Shown here piece by piece: positions 61,424 through 64,000 of a DNA stretch of 64,000 nt. The DNA is from Spirochaetota bacterium (GTDB lineage Bacteria > Spirochaetota > UBA4802 > JAKQUI01). Position numbers and translations under genes: made by a program. The notes beneath the pieces are model-generated. The model had not been told where the DNA came from, ran no database searches, and saw only the letters and a list, made by a program, of their open reading frames with translations. Position 1 is the first letter of the stretch. Each line of letters starts with the position of its first letter. The DNA lies in contig JAKQUI010000069.1 of NCBI GenBank assembly GCA_029562645.1, positions 124,001 through 188,000 of the forward strand, read 5' to 3'.

Positions 61424-62224
61424 TCATCCCATGATGTTCGACTTGATCCGTCCGAGACGACCGCGCAGCCGCATGATGGCCTTGGTGTGGAGCTGCGAAA
61501 CGCGGCTCTCCGTGACCTCGAGCACCTCGCCGATTTCCTTGAGCGTGAGGTCCTCGTAATAGTACAGGACAATCACCTTCTTCTCCTTGTCGGGGAGCTT
61601 TTTGATGGCCTCGATGATATAGTCTCGGATCTCCTCCTTCTCGATGAGGATATCGGGATTCATGTTCTCCGGCGCTTCCAGGGTCTCCAAGATGGAGAGC
61701 TCGTCGCTGTCGTCGCCGAGATACCAGATGTCGTTGAGCGACATGAGGGCGGTTCCGGAGAGTTTATTGAGCAGGGTCTGGAACTCTTCGCTCGACACTC
61801 CCAGCTCGCGGGCGATTTCCTCGTCCTCGACGGTGCGCCCCAGCTTGTTCTCCAGCTCGGCGATCACCTGTTCGAGTTGTTTCGCCTTCTGGCGGATCGA
61901 GCGGGGGATCCAGTCGATGGAGCGCAGCTCATCGAAGATCGCGCCGCGGATGCGGGTCATCGCGTAGGTCTTGAACTTGATGTTGCGGTTAAAATCGAAC
62001 TTGTTGATGGCGTCGATGAGGCCGAACACGCCGTAGGAGACCAGATCGTCGAACTCGATATTGTGCGGCATGCCGATGGAGATCTTGCCGGCGACATACT
62101 TGACGAGCGGGGCGTACTTTTCGACGAAATAGTTCCGCAGGTCGTTGTCCTTGGACTTGGCGAACTGCTTCCAGAGCTTGTCCTCGTCTACCTTGTCGAA
62201 CTCTTCGTATTTCTTATTTCGCAT
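61424..62224 (-). CDS. fliA: Flagellar sigma-28 factor FliA/WhiG
   Basis: It directs RNA polymerase to late flagellar and chemotaxis genes. It has 266 residues. Region 2 ([30 protein letters not shown] ... [18 protein letters not shown]), region 3 ([19 protein letters not shown]) and region 4 ([30 protein letters not shown]) are all normal. It lies 4 bases before the FapA-like gene. Its inhibitor FlgM is encoded at 47.6 kb. Confidence 0.97.
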   Translation of the reverse strand: MRNKKYEEFDKVDEDKLWKQFAKSKDNDLRNYFVEKYAPLVKYVAGKISIGMPHNIEFDDLVSYGVFGLIDAINKFDFNRNIKFKTYAMTRIRGAIFDELRSIDWIPRSIRQKAKQLEQVIAELENKLGRTVEDEEIARELGVSSEEFQTLLNKLSGTALMSLNDIWYLGDDSDELSILETLEAPENMNPDILIEKEEIRDYIIEAIKKLPDKEKKVIVLYYYEDLTLKEIGEVLEVTESRVSQLHTKAIMRLRGRLGRIKSNIMG

Positions 62225-62259
62225 ACCGTCCCTTGCCTGCTTGGTATAACCGAACGCGA

Positions 62260-62754
62260 CTACTCGTCCTTCTTGATCATGGTCCTGATGGCCTCGGCCA
62301 TCAATTTCGGCTCGTACTTGATCTTACGCTCCTTCTTCACGATATGCTTCCCCAGCTGCCCGTCGCCCGAAGCGGGAACCGACTCCATGCGGGTGAAGCT
62401 ATCATCGGTCATCGGCTTAAATTCCGCCGAGGCTGTCGGCTCCGGTTCGTTCGTCGCCGTCTCGCCTCCGGCGGGTGCGGCGCTTTCGCTCTCCCCTCCG
62501 GTCCCCGACCCCGTTCGCGTGAAGAGCGCAAGAACCTCCGGGACGTAGCGGGTGATGACGAAAACGGCGGCATAGCCGAGAACCATGAACACGGCCGCCA
62601 TCACCAGGGAAGTCGCCAGCGCGCCGGTGATGAAGTTTCCCGATACAAGCCCGACAAACAGTGAAATGATGAACGCCGTTGCGCCAAATGCCAGCGCGGT
62701 CCTAATTTTTGCGTCAATGCCACCGAACGACGGCAGGAGCTCCTTGATATCCAT
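62260..62754 (-). CDS. Small two-span membrane protein in the flhG-fliA gap
   Basis: The protein has 164 residues. Two hydrophobic segments lie at about 20-42 ([20 protein letters not shown]) and 45-70 ([23 protein letters not shown]). A Ser/Gly/Ala-rich linker follows, then a basic C-terminal end ([22 protein letters not shown]). GGGAGCGGG precedes the ATG. No family is recognised. It fits tightly between flhG and fliA and so is likely a flagellar gene of this clade. Confidence 0.75.
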   Translation of the reverse strand: MDIKELLPSFGGIDAKIRTALAFGATAFIISLFVGLVSGNFITGALATSLVMAAVFMVLGYAAVFVITRYVPEVLALFTRTGSGTGGESESAAPAGGETATNEPEPTASAEFKPMTDDSFTRMESVPASGDGQLGKHIVKKERKIKYEPKLMAEAIRTMIKKDE

Positions 62755-62816
62755 CCCGCTCCCGCTACCCGGTATATATAAGGTAAATATTCACAAGTTT
62801 TTCTTCAACCCTTTTT

Positions 62817-63716
62817 TTACGCCGATGGCGCTTCCGCGACCGCCTCGGCGACGGATTGCGCGTCTTTCGACGACCGCAGCATGTTGCGGAAGAAGGACAC
62901 CAGGCCGGTGCCGCGCTCCGCCTCCACATCGCGGTTGCAAATCCGATCGGCGATGAGCTTCACGCATACCGACGCCTTCGTTTTCGGATACGACACCATG
63001 AAGGGTTTCTGGTTTCTGATCGATTTCTGCACTGAAATATCGTCAAAGATGAACCCCAGGTTTTCGACCTTGATGTTCAGGAACTGCCCGGCGATGTTGA
63101 TGACGCGTTGCGCCACGCGCTGCCCCTCCGAAACGGACTGCACGCGGTTCACCACGAGCTTGATGTTCTTGTCCGAGGTGTGCGAGGCGATCGACTTGAT
63201 GATGCCGTACGCGTCGGTGATCGCCGTGGGCTCCGGCGTGGTCACGACGAGCACCTCGTCGGCCGCAATCACGAACGAGAGCACGTTTTGCGAAACCCCC
63301 GCGCCGGTGTCGATGATCATGTAATCGTCGGTGTCGATCTCGCCGATGGTCTCGATGAACTTCGCCAGCTGCTTGTCCTCGAGGTTCGCCAGCTGGTGGA
63401 ATCCGGACGCCCCCGCGATGATCTTGATCCCCTCGGGGACGTCGATGATGATCTCCTTGAGGGACTTCTTGCCCTTGATGACGTGATACAGGTTAAACTT
63501 GGGGATGATCCCCAGGATCACGTTCACGTTCGCAAGGCCCAGGTCGGCGTCGAGCAGGGTGACGCTCGCACCGTTTTGCGCCAGCGCGATCGCCAGGCTC
63601 ACCGAAAACGTGGACTTCCCCACGCCCCCCTTCCCGCTGGTGATGGCGATGGTCTTGCACTTCCTGACGGCGTTGTTCTCCAGTACCAGTCTTCTCAAGT
63701 TCGCTGCCTGATCCAC
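62817..63716 (-). CDS. flhG: Flagellar number regulator FlhG (MinD/ParA ATPase)
   Basis: It sets flagellar number with FlhF. It has 299 residues. The deviant Walker A SGKGGVGKST, the switch I region LLDADLGLANVNVILG, the Walker B IIDTGAGVS and the C-terminal amphipathic end (TGLVSFFRNMLR) are present. The start is a GTG at 63716 after GGGAGG. It follows flhF by 15 bases. Confidence 0.93.
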   Translation of the reverse strand: MDQAANLRRLVLENNAVRKCKTIAITSGKGGVGKSTFSVSLAIALAQNGASVTLLDADLGLANVNVILGIIPKFNLYHVIKGKKSLKEIIIDVPEGIKIIAGASGFHQLANLEDKQLAKFIETIGEIDTDDYMIIDTGAGVSQNVLSFVIAADEVLVVTTPEPTAITDAYGIIKSIASHTSDKNIKLVVNRVQSVSEGQRVAQRVINIAGQFLNIKVENLGFIFDDISVQKSIRNQKPFMVSYPKTKASVCVKLIADRICNRDVEAERGTGLVSFFRNMLRSSKDAQSVAEAVAEAPSA

Positions 63717-63731
63717 GTTGCGCCTCCCGAT

Positions 63732-64000
63732 CTAATTATGCGCGTTGCCGAACATCAAGTCAACCATTCTTTCCGATTCCGCGATCGCGATGTCGTTGGG
63801 GACCTCCTGGCCGAAGGTGTAATAGGCGATCGGCTTCTTGAAGCGATCGGCCACATCGACCACGCTGCCGATGTACCCGGTCTCGTCCACCTTGGTGATG
63901 ATGACGCTGTCGAAATTGATGCTGTTGAACGCCTTGAACACCTCGGCGATATCGTGCTTCTTGGTGTTCGCGCTCACGCAGAGGACCTTTTCGAAATCGT
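63732..64000 (-). CDS. flhF: Flagellar GTPase FlhF, C-terminal part (cut by window edge)
   Basis: Only the last 89 codons are in the window. They show the SRP-type GTPase end: VLCVSANTKK, VIITKVDETGYIGSVVD (with the TKxDE motif) and KPIAYYTFGQEVPNDI, ending in RMVDLMFGNAHN. With FlhG it sets flagellar place and number. The start lies to the right of the window. Confidence 0.93.
   Translation of the reverse strand, partial: DFEKVLCVSANTKKHDIAEVFKAFNSINFDSVIITKVDETGYIGSVVDVADRFKKPIAYYTFGQEVPNDIAIAESERMVDLMFGNAHN

Overview
The window is a GC-rich (about 60% by eye) chromosomal segment from a flagellated, chemotactic bacterium. A spirochaete (Spirochaetota) is the best guess. The evidence is the motility gene order flhF-flhG-orf-fliA-FapA/Jag-N gene at the right end, flgB-flgC-fliE-fliF-fliG-fliH at the left end, and the paired cyclase-like genes, with no sign of a Gram-positive envelope. 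Nothing in the window fixes the genus. No rRNA, CRISPR array, prophage or intact insertion sequence was seen.

Left end (1-5.6 kb, minus strand): a flagellar basal-body operon, flgB-flgC-(47-aa ORF)-fliE-fliF-fliG-fliH, with an internal promoter and a strong leader hairpin before fliG. From 5.8 to 13.6 kb: a PD40/OmpA lipoprotein, two overlapping class III cyclase-like genes, a polysaccharide deacetylase divergent from a cytoplasmic alpha-amylase, der, and a small exported protein. From 13.6 to 18 kb (minus): an information and nucleotide block, adk-tRNA-Ser-tRNA-Ser-dnaX-ybaB-recR, plus ndk and a small zinc-ribbon protein.

From 18 to 33 kb (mostly minus): a multi-membrane-segment chemoreceptor; a muramidase (namZ) and sodium symporter pair next to a tRNA-Leu; a peroxiredoxin; a MORN protein; a Gld-type ABC export cluster with a DUF4340 gene and a short pyruvate kinase; a cupin; and serC. 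From 33 to 40.6 kb: rsmI, an AT-richer SEC-C gene, a PAS histidine kinase and response regulator, an acyl-CoA ligase, an alpha/beta hydrolase, and a PIN toxin-antitoxin pair.

From 40.7 to 47.4 kb (plus): a complete trp operon, trpE-trpGD-trpC-trpF-trpB-trpA. It is preceded by a leader peptide containing Trp-Asn-Trp-Trp-Trp and a terminator/antiterminator pair, which together form a textbook attenuator. From 47.5 to 51.1 kb (plus): flgM, then a tight three-gene set of a metal-ligand-less iron-alcohol-dehydrogenase homologue, larB and larC.

From 51.1 to 64 kb (minus): flhF (partial)-flhG-orf-fliA-FapA/Jag-N gene-orf-SwrB-like gene-cheR-cheD, then yicC-remA-gmk-rpoZ-miaA-hfq-SPFH-bS22-like small protein, and finally a membrane protein and cheW. 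Sigma-28 (fliA) and its anti-sigma factor FlgM lie at separate places in the window and should together control late motility genes.

The observations most worth follow-up are the metal-less ADH-larB-larC operon, the two degenerate cyclase genes with complementary residues, the trp attenuator, the miaA start with no ordinary start codon, the small proteins missed by length cut-offs (47, 54 and 29 aa and the 29-aa leader), and a 119-bp palindromic element.
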